NCBI GenBank assembly: GCA_050250955.1
Contig: JBFWNR010000004.1
Location: 248,001 to 312,000, forward strand
Source: CAWAYR01 sp050250955
GTDB lineage: Bacteria > Acidobacteriota > Vicinamibacteria > Vicinamibacterales > UBA2999
Length of the DNA: 64,000 nucleotides
Direction: 5' to 3'
Below the pieces are notes generated by a model. It worked only from the letters and a program-made list of their open reading frames with translations, made no database searches and was not told the origin of the DNA. The translations under genes and the position numbers were made by a program. Positions 1 to 7,947 of this stretch are shown in pieces. Within the stretch, counting starts at the first letter, position 1. Each line of letters starts with the position of its first letter.

Positions 1-457
1 TCCGCTCCGGCCGCTCCATGAAGCCGACCTTGCACTTCTCGATCAGCGACTCGGCCCGGGCCCGCGCGTAGCTGGTCATGATCGAGAAGATGAGCGCCGC
101 GGTGGCGACCAGCACGTAGCCTTCGCGGCCGAGCGACGAGTAGAGCCAGATGAGGCCGGTGAACAGCGCCAGGTCGGAGAAACGGTCGAGCGTCGAGTCC
201 CAGAAGGCGCCGAACTCCGATTGCTTGCCGGTGATGTGGGCGACCTTGCCGTCGATGAAGTCGAAAATGTTGGCGCCGATCATGATGACGCCGGCCAGCA
301 CGAAGCGATCGACGGCCAGCGCCCAGGCCGCCCAGACGTTGACCAGGACGCCGATGAGCGTCAGCACGTTGGGGTGAATCCCCAGCGCCACGCTGGCGTC
401 GATGATGAGGCGCAGCGGGAACATGCAGACCGCGCCGATGAAGCCCGTGAAGGTCAT
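1..457 (-). CDS. CDP-alcohol phosphatidyltransferase (partial)
   Basis: Membrane enzyme that transfers a phosphatidyl group from CDP-diacylglycerol to an alcohol acceptor in phospholipid synthesis. The visible 152 residues run from the start codon to the window edge, so the C-terminus is missing. The family signature is at residues 66-91: D66, D69-G70, then A73-H74, G83, D87 and D91. The usual Arg after the Ala is His74 here, which is unusual. Hydrophobic stretches lie around 30-65 and 93-125. A later YARARAE segment near residue 133 resembles the phosphatidylglycerophosphate and phosphatidylinositol-phosphate synthase branch, but the acceptor cannot be told from this fragment. It is divergent from uvrC across a 145-bp gap. 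Confidence 0.85.
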   Translation of the reverse strand, partial: MTFTGFIGAVCMFPLRLIIDASVALGIHPNVLTLIGVLVNVWAAWALAVDRFVLAGVIMIGANIFDFIDGKVAHITGKQSEFGAFWDSTLDRFSDLALFTGLIWLYSSLGREGYVLVATAALIFSIMTSYARARAESLIEKCKVGFMERPER

Positions 458-460
458 TCG

Positions 461-532
461 CTACAATGAGTTGACAGGACGCTCCCGGACCGGCTCCAGC
501 CTGGACGTCTCGAGCGGCCGGCGCCATTGTAG
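461..532. repeat. 8-bp inverted repeat in the divergent pgsA-like/uvrC gap
   Basis: CTACAATG at 461-468 is repeated in reverse at 525-532 (CATTGTAG). Each arm contains a TACAAT box that would read into the space between the arms, one on each strand. They could be -10 boxes of overlapping divergent promoters, or an operator. No good -35 box was found for either. The remainder of the 458-602 gap shows nothing else I recognise. Confidence 0.35.
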
Positions 533-602
533 TTGAGTCGGCTCGCGACCGATCAAGACGTCTTCCTGCTTTCTCGCCGTCCGAGGCGACGCCCGCGAGC
601 CG

Positions 603-2525
603 ATGGCCATTCAGGATCTCAAGGACCAGATCGCCAGGTTGCCCGAGCAGCCCGGCGTCTACCTGTACGGGAACCGCGACGGCCAGACGATCTACGTCGG
701 CAAGGCCCGGGCGCTCCGCGACCGCGTGCGCAGCTACCTCGGCGCCTATGGCACCAACCCCAAGACCGACGCCCTGCTCGACGAGGTGACGACCCTGGAG
801 GTGATCGTCACCGATTCGGTCGTCGAGGCCCTGGCGCTCGAGAACAACCTGATCAAGCGCCGGTCGCCGAAGTACAACATCCTGCTGCGCGACGACAAGA
901 ACTATCCCTATCTGCGGCTCACCCTGAGTGAGCCGTTCCCGCGCCTGGTCGTCGCCCGCCAGGTGGCCCGCGACGGCGACCTCTACGCCGGCCCGTTCCT
1001 GCCGGCGACCCTGGCCCGCCGCACCATGTCGCTCAGCCACAAGCTGTTCGGGCTGCGGTCGTGCAGCGAGGCGATCACCGGCCGGCGGCCGCGCCCGTGC
1101 CTCGAGTACGACATCAAGCGCTGCCTGGCGCCGTGCGTGGCGGCGCTGTGCTCGCCGGAGCGCTACACCCAGGCGGTCGGCGACGTGCGTTTCCTGCTCG
1201 AAGGCCGCAACGACGAACTGGCCGGCGAGCTCGAGGCGCGGATGCTCGCTGCCGCCGATGCCGAGCGGTTCGAAGAGGCCGCGCATCATCGCGACGCGAT
1301 GCGCGTCGTCCAGGCCCTGGGGGCGCGCCAGCAGAAGATGGCGACCGCCGAGCTGGGCGACCGCGACGTCTTCGGCGTCACGGTCGGCGACCGGGGGGCG
1401 GTCATCCAGGTCTTCCAGGTGCGCCGTGGCCGGGTGGTGGAGCGGGTGACGCTCTTCAGCCACGCCCACGACATCGCCGGTGGCGCCGAGGCGGTGGTGG
1501 CGGCGGCGCTGCAGCAGTTCTACGAGGACCAGGTGCCGCCGCGGGAGGTCTACGTCCCGGCCGTTCTGGACGACGCCGACGTCGTCGAGGAGTGGCTGTC
1601 GACGCGCGCCGAGCGCAAGGTGCGGCTCGTCGTCCCGCAGCGCGGCGACCGCCGGCGGCTGGTCGATCTGGCGACCCGCAACGCCGAGCTCGCCTACCGC
1701 TCGCGCCACGAGCAGGGCGGCGTGAACCAGCTGGCCGCGCTCGAACAGCTGCAGCAGGCGCTGCAGCTGCCGTCCCTGCCGCGGCGCATCGAGTGCATCG
1801 ACATCTCGACCTTGCAGGGCAGCGACACGGTGGCCTCGCTGGTGGTGTGCGAGGACGGCCAGATGGCGAAAGGGGAGTACCGTAAGTACCGGGTCTCGGG
1901 GTTCGGGGCTCGGGGCTCGGGAAGAGCGCCCGCGGATCCCGACGACGCCGATGGCACGCCGACAGGTGCATCTCGTGCTCCCGAGCTCCGAGCCCCGAGC
2001 CCCGAGCCCCGTTTCCTCGACGACTTTGCTGCCATGGAGCAGGTGGTGCGGCGGCGCTACGCCGCCGTCGTCGAGGCCGGCGGGCCGTTCCCCGACCTGC
2101 TGGTGATCGACGGGGGCAAGGGGCAGCTGGCCGCCGCCTACCGGGCCCTCGAGCGCGTCGGGTTGTCGAACCTGGTCGCCGTCGGCCTGGCCAAGAAGGA
2201 GGAGCTGGTCTTCACGCGCGACCACGACCAGCCGCTGGCGCTCGACCGTGCCGCGCCGGCGCTGCACCTGCTGCAGCGGATTCGCGACGAAGCGCATCGT
2301 TTCGCGGTGAGCTTCCACCGCCGCTCGCGGACCCGGCGGGACCTGGCCTCCGAGCTCGACGGCATCGCCGGCGTCGGCGCGCGCCGCCGCAACCAGCTGC
2401 TGCGTCGCTTCGGCAGTGTCGCCGGGGTGCGGCGCGCGACCAGAGAGGACCTCGTGCCGCTGGTCGGCCAGCGCTGCGCCGACGCCATCCTGGCCCACTT
2501 CGCCCGCGTCGCGCCGAGCGGCTGA
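603..2525 (+). CDS. uvrC: Excinuclease ABC subunit C
   Basis: Nucleotide excision repair nuclease that cuts on both sides of a lesion once UvrB is loaded. The GIY-YIG domain is at about residues 14-95 (GVYLYG, then IYVGKA). A UVR motif for UvrB contact is near 205-235. The RNase H-like second nuclease begins near 398 with D400 in CIDISTLQGS. Helix-hairpin-helix repeats end the protein at about 575-635. At 640 aa it is slightly long because of an in-frame insertion at about residues 430-470, between the conserved EYRKYRV and DDFAAM segments. That insertion is encoded by a pair of inverted heptamer arrays (separate entry). The ATG at 603 fits the family N-terminus. Confidence 0.97.
   Translation: MAIQDLKDQIARLPEQPGVYLYGNRDGQTIYVGKARALRDRVRSYLGAYGTNPKTDALLDEVTTLEVIVTDSVVEALALENNLIKRRSPKYNILLRDDKNYPYLRLTLSEPFPRLVVARQVARDGDLYAGPFLPATLARRTMSLSHKLFGLRSCSEAITGRRPRPCLEYDIKRCLAPCVAALCSPERYTQAVGDVRFLLEGRNDELAGELEARMLAAADAERFEEAAHHRDAMRVVQALGARQQKMATAELGDRDVFGVTVGDRGAVIQVFQVRRGRVVERVTLFSHAHDIAGGAEAVVAAALQQFYEDQVPPREVYVPAVLDDADVVEEWLSTRAERKVRLVVPQRGDRRRLVDLATRNAELAYRSRHEQGGVNQLAALEQLQQALQLPSLPRRIECIDISTLQGSDTVASLVVCEDGQMAKGEYRKYRVSGFGARGSGRAPADPDDADGTPTGASRAPELRAPSPEPRFLDDFAAMEQVVRRRYAAVVEAGGPFPDLLVIDGGKGQLAAAYRALERVGLSNLVAVGLAKKEELVFTRDHDQPLALDRAAPALHLLQRIRDEAHRFAVSFHRRSRTRRDLASELDGIAGVGARRRNQLLRRFGSVAGVRRATREDLVPLVGQRCADAILAHFARVAPSG
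1891..2010. repeat. Paired inverted heptamer arrays inside uvrC
   Basis: The left array at 1891-1918 is four 7-bp units (GGGTCTC, GGGGTTC, GGGGCTC, GGGGCTC). The right array at 1983-2010 is four units in reverse orientation (GAGCTCC, then GAGCCCC three times). They are separated by 64 bp. The structure matches the intergenic elements elsewhere in the window, but every unit here lacks TAG, so the uvrC frame stays open. It encodes a Gly/Ala/Pro/Arg-rich insert of about 40 residues at a site that is normally a short loop in UvrC. Confidence 0.85.
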
Positions 2526-2564
2526 CCGGTGGCCCGCGGCCGGCTGTCCGCGTCCGCGGCCGTG

Positions 2565-2573
2565 TGGTACGCT
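2565..2573 (+). promoter_or_regulatory. Extended -10-like box TGGTACGCT before the site-2 protease
   Basis: The TG-N-TACGCT pattern ends 8 nt before the TTG at 2582. A transcript starting at the usual distance would begin at or next to that codon, so the message may be leaderless. The same arrangement recurs before cmk and the DnaC-like gene. There is no clear -35 box. Confidence 0.4.
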
Positions 2574-2581
2574 GGTGCGCT

Positions 2582-3205
2582 TTGGCGGCCCTCGATCCCG
2601 TTCAGATCGGACTCGCGCTCGCCGTGCTCCTGGCGTCGCTGACGGTGCACGAGGCGGCCCACGCCTGGGCCGCGGATCGTCTCGGCGATCCGACGGCGCG
2701 GCTGCTCGGCCGTTTGACCCTCAACCCGGTGGCTCACATCGACCCGATCGGGACCCTGCTGTTCCCGCTGCTGGCAGCGACCACCGGTCTGCCGCTCATC
2801 GGCTGGGCCAAGCCGGTGCCCGTGAACGGGCGCAACCTGCGGGCACCCCGCCGTGATTTTGCGCTGGTCGCCGCCGCCGGCCCGGCCAGCAACCTCGGGC
2901 TGGCGGTGCTCGGCGCCGTGTGGCTGCAGGCGGCGCCCTCGCCGCTCACCGGCGGCATGGTCGGCTACGGCGTCCTGCTGCTGGTCGTCGTCAACGTGCT
3001 GCTGGCGATCTTCAACATGCTGCCGATTCCGCCGCTGGACGGCGGCAACGTCCTCATCGGCGTGCTTCCGGCGCCGGCGGCGCACGCGGTCGACCGCCTG
3101 CGGCCGTACGGCATCTTCGTCCTCTACGCGCTCATGTTCTCCGGCGTCTTCCGCAGCGTCGTCCTGCCGGTGCAGGAGCGCCTCCTCGGCTGGCTGCTGC
3201 TGTGA
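2582..3205 (+). CDS. Site-2 protease family (M50) membrane metalloprotease
   Basis: Intramembrane zinc protease of the rhomboid-like S2P/M50 type, about 207 aa. The zinc motif HEAAH is at residues 23-27 in the first membrane segment. The second ligand motif NMLPIPPLDGG lies in a later membrane segment and supplies the Asp. Four to five hydrophobic segments and no PDZ domain place it in the short S2P subgroup; its substrate cannot be inferred. The TTG at 2582 is chosen because it follows a -10-like box by 8 nt; a GTG at 2564 in the same frame is the alternative. The stop overlaps the GTG of trpS, so the two are probably co-translated. Confidence 0.88.
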   Translation: MAALDPVQIGLALAVLLASLTVHEAAHAWAADRLGDPTARLLGRLTLNPVAHIDPIGTLLFPLLAATTGLPLIGWAKPVPVNGRNLRAPRRDFALVAAAGPASNLGLAVLGAVWLQAAPSPLTGGMVGYGVLLLVVVNVLLAIFNMLPIPPLDGGNVLIGVLPAPAAHAVDRLRPYGIFVLYALMFSGVFRSVVLPVQERLLGWLLL

Positions 3206-4194
3206 TCAGGCAACGCGTCGTCTCGGGCATGCGCCCGACCGGAAAACTCCACCTCGGGCACCTGGTCGGCGCCCTCGACAACTGGGTGGCCCTGCAGCGC
3301 GACTACGACTGCTTCTACTTCGTCGCCGACTGGCACGCCCTGACCAGCCACTTCGCCGACACCTCGGAGCTGACCGCCAACGCGCTCGACAACCTCGCCG
3401 ACTGGATCGGCGCCGGCATCGACCCCGAGCGGAGCACCATCTTCGTGCAGTCGATGGTCCCCGAGCACGCCGAGCTCTACCTGCTGCTGCAGATGGTCAC
3501 GCCGATTCCGTGGCTCGAACGGGTGCCGACCTACAAGGAGATCGCCGAGCAGCTCGCCGACCGCGACTTGAGCAGCATCGGCTTTCTCGGCTATCCGCTG
3601 CTGCAGACCGCCGACGTGACCATCTACGACGCCAACGTCGTGCCGGTCGGCGAGGATCAGGTGCCGCATCTCGAGCTGTCGCGCGAGGTGGTGCGGCGCT
3701 TCAACCACATCTTCGCCGAGGTCCTGGTCGAACCCCAGGCGATGCTGACGCCGACGCCGCGCCTGCCCGGGCTCGACAACCGCAAGATGAGCAAGAGCTA
3801 CGGCAATACCATCGACCTGTCGGACGACGCCGCTACGGTGGTGAAGAAGGTCCGCCAGATGTACACCGATCCCAAGCGGATCCGCGCCGACATCCCCGGC
3901 ACCGTCGAAGGCAACCCGGTGTTCATCTACCACGACGCCTTCAACCGCAACCGCGCCGAGGTCGACGACCTCAAGGCCCGCTACACCGCCGGGAAGGTCG
4001 GCGACGTCGAGGTCAAGACCAGGCTCGCCGCCGCCATCAACCTGGTGCTCGAGCCGATTCGCGAGCGCCGGGCGGCGGCGCTGGCCCGGCCCGGCTACCT
4101 GCGCGAGCTGATGGTCGAAGGGTCGCGCCGCGCCCGCGTCACCGCCGTCGAGACGATGGAGCGGGTCCGCGCCGCGGTGAAGCTGCGTTACTGA
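3202..4194 (+). CDS. trpS: Tryptophanyl-tRNA synthetase
   Basis: Class I aminoacyl-tRNA synthetase that charges tRNA-Trp in the cytoplasm. The HIGH-type signature is HLGH at residues 17-20 and the second signature KMSKS is at 195-199. At 330 aa it has the usual length of compact bacterial TrpRS. The GTG at 3202 overlaps the stop of the protease gene (GTGA), and this start gives the standard N-terminus reading into SGMRPTGKLHLGH. It is followed 11 nt later by scpA, so protease, trpS, scpA and scpB look like one transcription unit. Confidence 0.97.
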   Translation: MIRQRVVSGMRPTGKLHLGHLVGALDNWVALQRDYDCFYFVADWHALTSHFADTSELTANALDNLADWIGAGIDPERSTIFVQSMVPEHAELYLLLQMVTPIPWLERVPTYKEIAEQLADRDLSSIGFLGYPLLQTADVTIYDANVVPVGEDQVPHLELSREVVRRFNHIFAEVLVEPQAMLTPTPRLPGLDNRKMSKSYGNTIDLSDDAATVVKKVRQMYTDPKRIRADIPGTVEGNPVFIYHDAFNRNRAEVDDLKARYTAGKVGDVEVKTRLAAAINLVLEPIRERRAAALARPGYLRELMVEGSRRARVTAVETMERVRAAVKLRY

Positions 4195-4205
4195 CCGGTC
4201 GAACG

Positions 4206-5099
4206 ATGGACGAGATCCCGGACAAGGGACGCGCGCGGTCGGCGGCCGAGGGCTTCGAGTCGCAGCTGGAGCTGTTTCCGCTGCGCCTGGAGACGTTCGA
4301 GGGGCCGCTCGATCTCCTGCTGCACCTCATCAAGAAGCACGAAGTCAACGTCTACGACATCCCGATCGCGCTCATCACCGAGCAGTACCTGGCCTACCTG
4401 GCGCTGATGCAGGAGCTCAACCTCGACGTCGCCAGCGAGTTCCTGGTCACGGCGGCGACGCTCATCCACATCAAGAGCCGGCAGCTGCTGCCGCGGCCCG
4501 AGTCGGCGGCCGGTGTCGAGGACGAGGAGATCGATCCGCGCGACGCGCTGGTCCGCCGGCTGGTCGAGCACCAGCGCTTCAAAGCCGCCGCCGAGCTGCT
4601 GCACGAGCGCGAGACGCTGCGCAGCGCGCAGTGGACGCGGCCCGACGCCCGCATCGCCGCCATCGCCGGGGAGCCGGTCGAGCCGGAGCTCGACGTCGAC
4701 CTGTTCGGGCTGCTGGCGGCGTTCCGGAGGGTGCTGGAGCGCGCCAAGGATCGCCCGCCGATCCTCCTGCCGCCGGAGCAGATTTCGATCGAGACCCGGA
4801 TCGAGCAGCTGCTGGAGCGGCTCTCCGAAACCGAGGCGTGCGGCTTCGACGACCTGTTCGACGAGGTGGCGACGCGCGGCGACCTCATCGTCACCTTCCT
4901 GGCGATCCTCGAGATGATCCGCCTGAAACTGGTCCGGGTGTTCCAGCAGGGTGGCGGGGCGATCCGCATCTACAAGCGGACGCGGCCGAAGGACGCGCCG
5001 CACCCGATTCACGATCCCGAAGACGAATACAAGGCGCATCACCCGCCGGCCGCGACACCGCCGGCCGGAGGCGGGGGCACGCCCGAGGACGAACCGTGA
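4206..5099 (+). CDS. scpA: Segregation and condensation protein A
   Basis: Kleisin subunit that bridges the SMC heads and binds ScpB in the bacterial condensin complex. It is 297 aa. The N-terminal SMC-binding region contains the family sequence FEGPLDLLLHLIKKHE at about residues 31-46, followed by VYDIPIALITEQYL and the IKSRQLLP segment near 95-105. The C-terminal winged-helix part spans about 200-265 (FDDLFDE, FLAILEMIRLK). The tail from about 270 is Pro/Gly/Asp-rich and probably disordered. ATG at 4206. The stop overlaps the scpB start (TGATG). Confidence 0.95.
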   Translation: MDEIPDKGRARSAAEGFESQLELFPLRLETFEGPLDLLLHLIKKHEVNVYDIPIALITEQYLAYLALMQELNLDVASEFLVTAATLIHIKSRQLLPRPESAAGVEDEEIDPRDALVRRLVEHQRFKAAAELLHERETLRSAQWTRPDARIAAIAGEPVEPELDVDLFGLLAAFRRVLERAKDRPPILLPPEQISIETRIEQLLERLSETEACGFDDLFDEVATRGDLIVTFLAILEMIRLKLVRVFQQGGGAIRIYKRTRPKDAPHPIHDPEDEYKAHHPPAATPPAGGGGTPEDEP

Positions 5100-5800
5100 T
5101 GAGCGACGAGAGCGACGAGCCGGCCGCCGGGCCGGAGGAGCAGCAGGCGGTCGACGGCGGCGCCGACCGGCCGCGGCTCGACCAGGCACAGCTGAAGGCG
5201 ATCGTCGAGGCGCTGGTCTTCGCCTCGCCGGAGCCATTGACGCCGAAGATGCTGTTCAAGCTGCTCGCCGACGAGCCGAAGGAGGACGTGCAGGCGGCGC
5301 TCGACACCCTCGCCGCCGACTACCAGCGGCCCGGCGGCCTGCATCTCGCCCAGGTGGCCGGTGGCTACCAGATCACCACCCGTCCCGAACTGCACGACTG
5401 GGTCCGCCGGCTCTTCCATGAGCGCAACGCCGGCAAGCTCTCGGTGGCGGCCCTCGAAACGTTGTCGGTGGTCGCCTACCGCCAGCCGGTGACCGCGGCC
5501 GAAGCCAACGAGATCCGCGGCGTCAACACCTCGGGGGTGCTCTCGACGCTGCTCGAGCGCCACCTCATCAAGATCGTCGGCCGCAAGAACGTGGTCGGCC
5601 GGCCGTTCCTCTACGGCACCACCAAGGAGTTCCTGATCCGCTTCGGACTGAAGGACCTGAACGACCTGCCGAAGATCGAGGACATGGCCCAGGCGCTGGG
5701 CTTCGACCCGCCGTCGCTGCTCACCGAGCGCCCGGTGACCGACGAGATGCTGCCGCTCGACGAGGACGACGCCGCCGCAGCGGTCGACGGCGAGCCGTAG
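5099..5800 (+). CDS. scpB: Segregation and condensation protein B
   Basis: Partner of ScpA in the SMC condensin complex. The protein is 233 aa with tandem winged-helix domains: the first at about residues 35-110 (LKAIVEALVFASPEPLT) and the second at about 115-190, which carries the strongly conserved AALETLSVVAYRQPVT and EIRGV segments. The N-terminal 30 residues and the C-terminal 30 are acidic. The ATG at 5099 overlaps the scpA stop; a GTG at 5096 is in frame just upstream. It ends 2 bp from the convergent rluB, which in many genomes follows scpB on the same strand but is inverted here. Confidence 0.95.
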   Translation: MSDESDEPAAGPEEQQAVDGGADRPRLDQAQLKAIVEALVFASPEPLTPKMLFKLLADEPKEDVQAALDTLAADYQRPGGLHLAQVAGGYQITTRPELHDWVRRLFHERNAGKLSVAALETLSVVAYRQPVTAAEANEIRGVNTSGVLSTLLERHLIKIVGRKNVVGRPFLYGTTKEFLIRFGLKDLNDLPKIEDMAQALGFDPPSLLTERPVTDEMLPLDEDDAAAAVDGEP

Positions 5801-5802
5801 GG

Positions 5803-6645
5803 TCAGCCGCGGCGCAGGGCGCCGATTTCGCTGGCCGTCAGGTCGCGCCACGCGCCGACCGGCAGGCCGCGCAGCGACAGCGGGCCCATCCTCACGCGCT
5901 GCAGCGTGCGCACCGGATGGCCGATGCGCGCGCACATCTCCCGGACCTGGCGGTTGCGCCCCTCGAACAGGGTCAGCACCAGCTTGGTCGTCTGCTCGCG
6001 GCCCTTGCCGATGGTCGCGCCGCGGGCCACGTCGGCTTCGGCCGTACGCCGGCCGTCGAGGTAGATGCCGTGCCGCAGCGACTCGAGGGCCGTCTCGTCG
6101 GGCACGCCGACGACGATCGCCTCGTAGACCCGCGGGACGGCATGCCGCGGATGGGTGAGGCGTGCCGCCAGGTCGCCGTCGCTGGTCAGCAGCAGCAACC
6201 CCTCGGTGTCGTAGTCGAGACGTCCCACCGGGTAGACGTAGTCGCGGACGCCGGTGAGGAGCTCCAGCACGGTGCGACGGCCCTGGGGATCGCGCCGGGT
6301 GGTGACGTAGCCGCGCGGCTTGTTGAGCAGGATGTAGCGGGCCCGCTGGGCCGCACCGACACGTCGCCCGTCCACCTTGACCTCGTCGCGGCCGGGCACC
6401 GCCTTGGCGCCGAGCGTGGCCACGACGGCGCCGTTGACGGTCACGCGTCCCTCGGCGATGAGGGTCTCGGCCGCGCGCCGCGACGCGACGCCGGCCATGG
6501 ACAGCAGCTTCTGCAGGCGCACCGCGCCATCGGGCGCATCGTCGGACGACGTCTGGCGCGGCCGAGGCGGTCTGCTCGACGGCGCCGGTCGGCGGGCAGA
6601 ACGGGTCGCGGTGGGGCGGCGGGGGCTGGCTGAGCGGCGTGGCAT
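5803..6645 (-). CDS. rluB: Ribosomal large subunit pseudouridine synthase B family
   Basis: Converts a uridine to pseudouridine in 23S rRNA. The basic, Ser/Arg/Pro-rich N-terminus (residues 1-40) is not part of the family core. An S4 RNA-binding domain follows at about 43-90 (RLQKLLSMAGVASRR). The catalytic Asp is in PVGRLDYDTEGLLLLTSDG. The C-terminal motif GRNRQVREMC is typical of RsuA/RluB enzymes. At 280 aa it is of normal length. RluB is preferred over RluE or RsuA because of the neighbouring scpAB genes. It is convergent with scpB with only 2 bp between stop codons. Confidence 0.93.
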   Translation of the reverse strand: MPRRSASPRRPTATRSARRPAPSSRPPRPRQTSSDDAPDGAVRLQKLLSMAGVASRRAAETLIAEGRVTVNGAVVATLGAKAVPGRDEVKVDGRRVGAAQRARYILLNKPRGYVTTRRDPQGRRTVLELLTGVRDYVYPVGRLDYDTEGLLLLTSDGDLAARLTHPRHAVPRVYEAIVVGVPDETALESLRHGIYLDGRRTAEADVARGATIGKGREQTTKLVLTLFEGRNRQVREMCARIGHPVRTLQRVRMGPLSLRGLPVGAWRDLTASEIGALRRG

Positions 6646-6670
6646 CGGGAAGCGGTCTCTGAGCGCCGGA

Positions 6671-6705
6671 CAGCCCCGGTCCCTGATCCCCGGTCCCTGG
6701 TCCCT
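6671..6705. repeat. Heptamer array between rluB and the hydrolase gene
   Basis: Five 7-bp units run CAGCCCC, GGTCCCT, GATCCCC, GGTCCCT, GGTCCCT. The array sits in the loop of a flanking 7-bp inverted repeat, CTGAGCG at 6659-6665 and CGCTCAG at 6710-6716. The right arm contains the stop codon of the hydrolase. Unlike most other loci, only one array is present here. Confidence 0.75.
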
Positions 6706-6712
6706 GCGACGC

Positions 6713-7921
6713 TCAGTATCGCATCACGTCGCGCCAGAACGACGTCAGCTGCCACACGTCGCGGGCCGCCGCCGAACGGTCGACTTCGGCGTGGGTGATG
6801 AGGCCGCTCAGCAGGGCGCGGACCGAGGTCTTGCCGTGCAGGTAGCGGGCGAGCAGCACGGTTTCCACGGTCGGGATCACCGTGTCGTCGGCGCCGTGGA
6901 GCAGGAAGACCGGGGCGGCCGGGGGCGTCGCCCGCTCGGGCGACAGCGAGGGGTTGGCCGGGTGATCGTCCAGGCCGTCGACGATCGGGTAGAGCAGCGG
7001 CCCCAGCCGGTCGACGGCCCGTTGGTTCACGTGGGTCATCAGCGTCCGGGCCGGCTCGGGCAGGTCCGCGGCGTAGGCGCGGGCGCGGGCGAACTCGGCC
7101 TCGGCCAGCGTCTGGTCGACCAGCGTCAGCGACGACGCTTTCAGGAAGATGAGGATGCCGTCGCGGAGCGGTTGTACCTGGTCGGCGGGCACGACCCGGT
7201 CGGCGAAGGTCAGCAGCACCACGCTCACGCCGTAGTCGTGCGGCGGGTGGACGGCCACGTGCTCGGCCCCGGTGATGTCGCCGGCGGCGGGACCGGGGTC
7301 GGCGCTGGGCGCCTTCCCGGACGTCAGATAGCGCATCACGCGGATGAGGTCGCCGTGGCCGCCGAACGACAGGACGAACGCCACGTGGTCGCGCAGGCCG
7401 GGCCGGCCCGCGGCGACGGTCGACAAACCGCCCGAGAAGCTGATGCCGACCATGCCGACCTTGCCGTCCGGCGCCAGGTCGGGCTGTCCGGCCATCCACG
7501 ACGCGGCGTCTTCGAGGACGTCGGTGTTGGCCGGGGTGATGCGGAACTGCCGGAGATCGGGCGGCGCCACCGTGACCACCGCGTAGCCGGTCGCGGCGAG
7601 GTCCTCGGCCATGCCGACCAGGCGCGTCTCGTCGATGCCGTCCATATGGACGCCGGGGACGAGCAGGACGGCGCGCGAGAACGACGCCGGGCTGTACAGG
7701 CGCGCCGGTACCGCGCCGTGCCGGGTGGCGATCGGCGAGAGGTCGCGGCGCGCGACCGGCCGCGCCCGCCAGGCGGCGAGGCGTCCCGGCGCGCCGTCGG
7801 TGAGGTCGGCGGCCCGGACGATGAAGGCCGCGGCGTCGAGGTACGGCAGCCCGGCGAACACGACGACGAGGCCGAGGGCCAGACTCGCGAGCGCGGCGCG
7901 GCGGACGGTCAGAAGCGGCAC
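6713..7921 (-). CDS. Alpha/beta hydrolase, membrane-anchored or exported
   Basis: About 402 aa with an N-terminal hydrophobic segment (residues 8-25) that could be a signal anchor. The nucleophile elbow GISFSG sits mid-protein. A late Asp in HGADDTVIP and a His in LITHAEV complete a Ser-Asp-His triad. The substrate is unknown; dienelactone-hydrolase-like or acetyl-xylan-esterase-like roles are possible. GTG at 7921 is preferred because a TACCAT box lies exactly 8 nt upstream on this strand; a TTG at 7954 is in frame but would run through the divergent cmk start. It is divergent from cmk with 26 bp between start codons. Confidence 0.85.
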   Translation of the reverse strand: MPLLTVRRAALASLALGLVVVFAGLPYLDAAAFIVRAADLTDGAPGRLAAWRARPVARRDLSPIATRHGAVPARLYSPASFSRAVLLVPGVHMDGIDETRLVGMAEDLAATGYAVVTVAPPDLRQFRITPANTDVLEDAASWMAGQPDLAPDGKVGMVGISFSGGLSTVAAGRPGLRDHVAFVLSFGGHGDLIRVMRYLTSGKAPSADPGPAAGDITGAEHVAVHPPHDYGVSVVLLTFADRVVPADQVQPLRDGILIFLKASSLTLVDQTLAEAEFARARAYAADLPEPARTLMTHVNQRAVDRLGPLLYPIVDGLDDHPANPSLSPERATPPAAPVFLLHGADDTVIPTVETVLLARYLHGKTSVRALLSGLITHAEVDRSAAARDVWQLTSFWRDVMRY

Positions 7922-7929
7922 CGGAGCGC

Positions 7930-7939
7930 ATGGTACACT
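7930..7939. promoter_or_regulatory. Overlapping divergent -10 boxes between the hydrolase gene and cmk
   Basis: On the plus strand TGGTACACT (7931-7939) is an extended -10-like box 8 nt before the GTG of cmk at 7948. On the minus strand TACCAT (7935-7930) lies 8 nt before the GTG of the hydrolase at 7921. The two boxes share bases, so transcription in the two directions would compete. Both messages would be leaderless or nearly so. Confidence 0.45.
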
Positions 7940-7947
7940 GGCCGGTC

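Noticed and set aside
1891..2010. An intron or intein within uvrC.
   Set aside because: The insert is only about 120 bp, in frame, with no splice motifs; it reads as an inverted heptamer pair.
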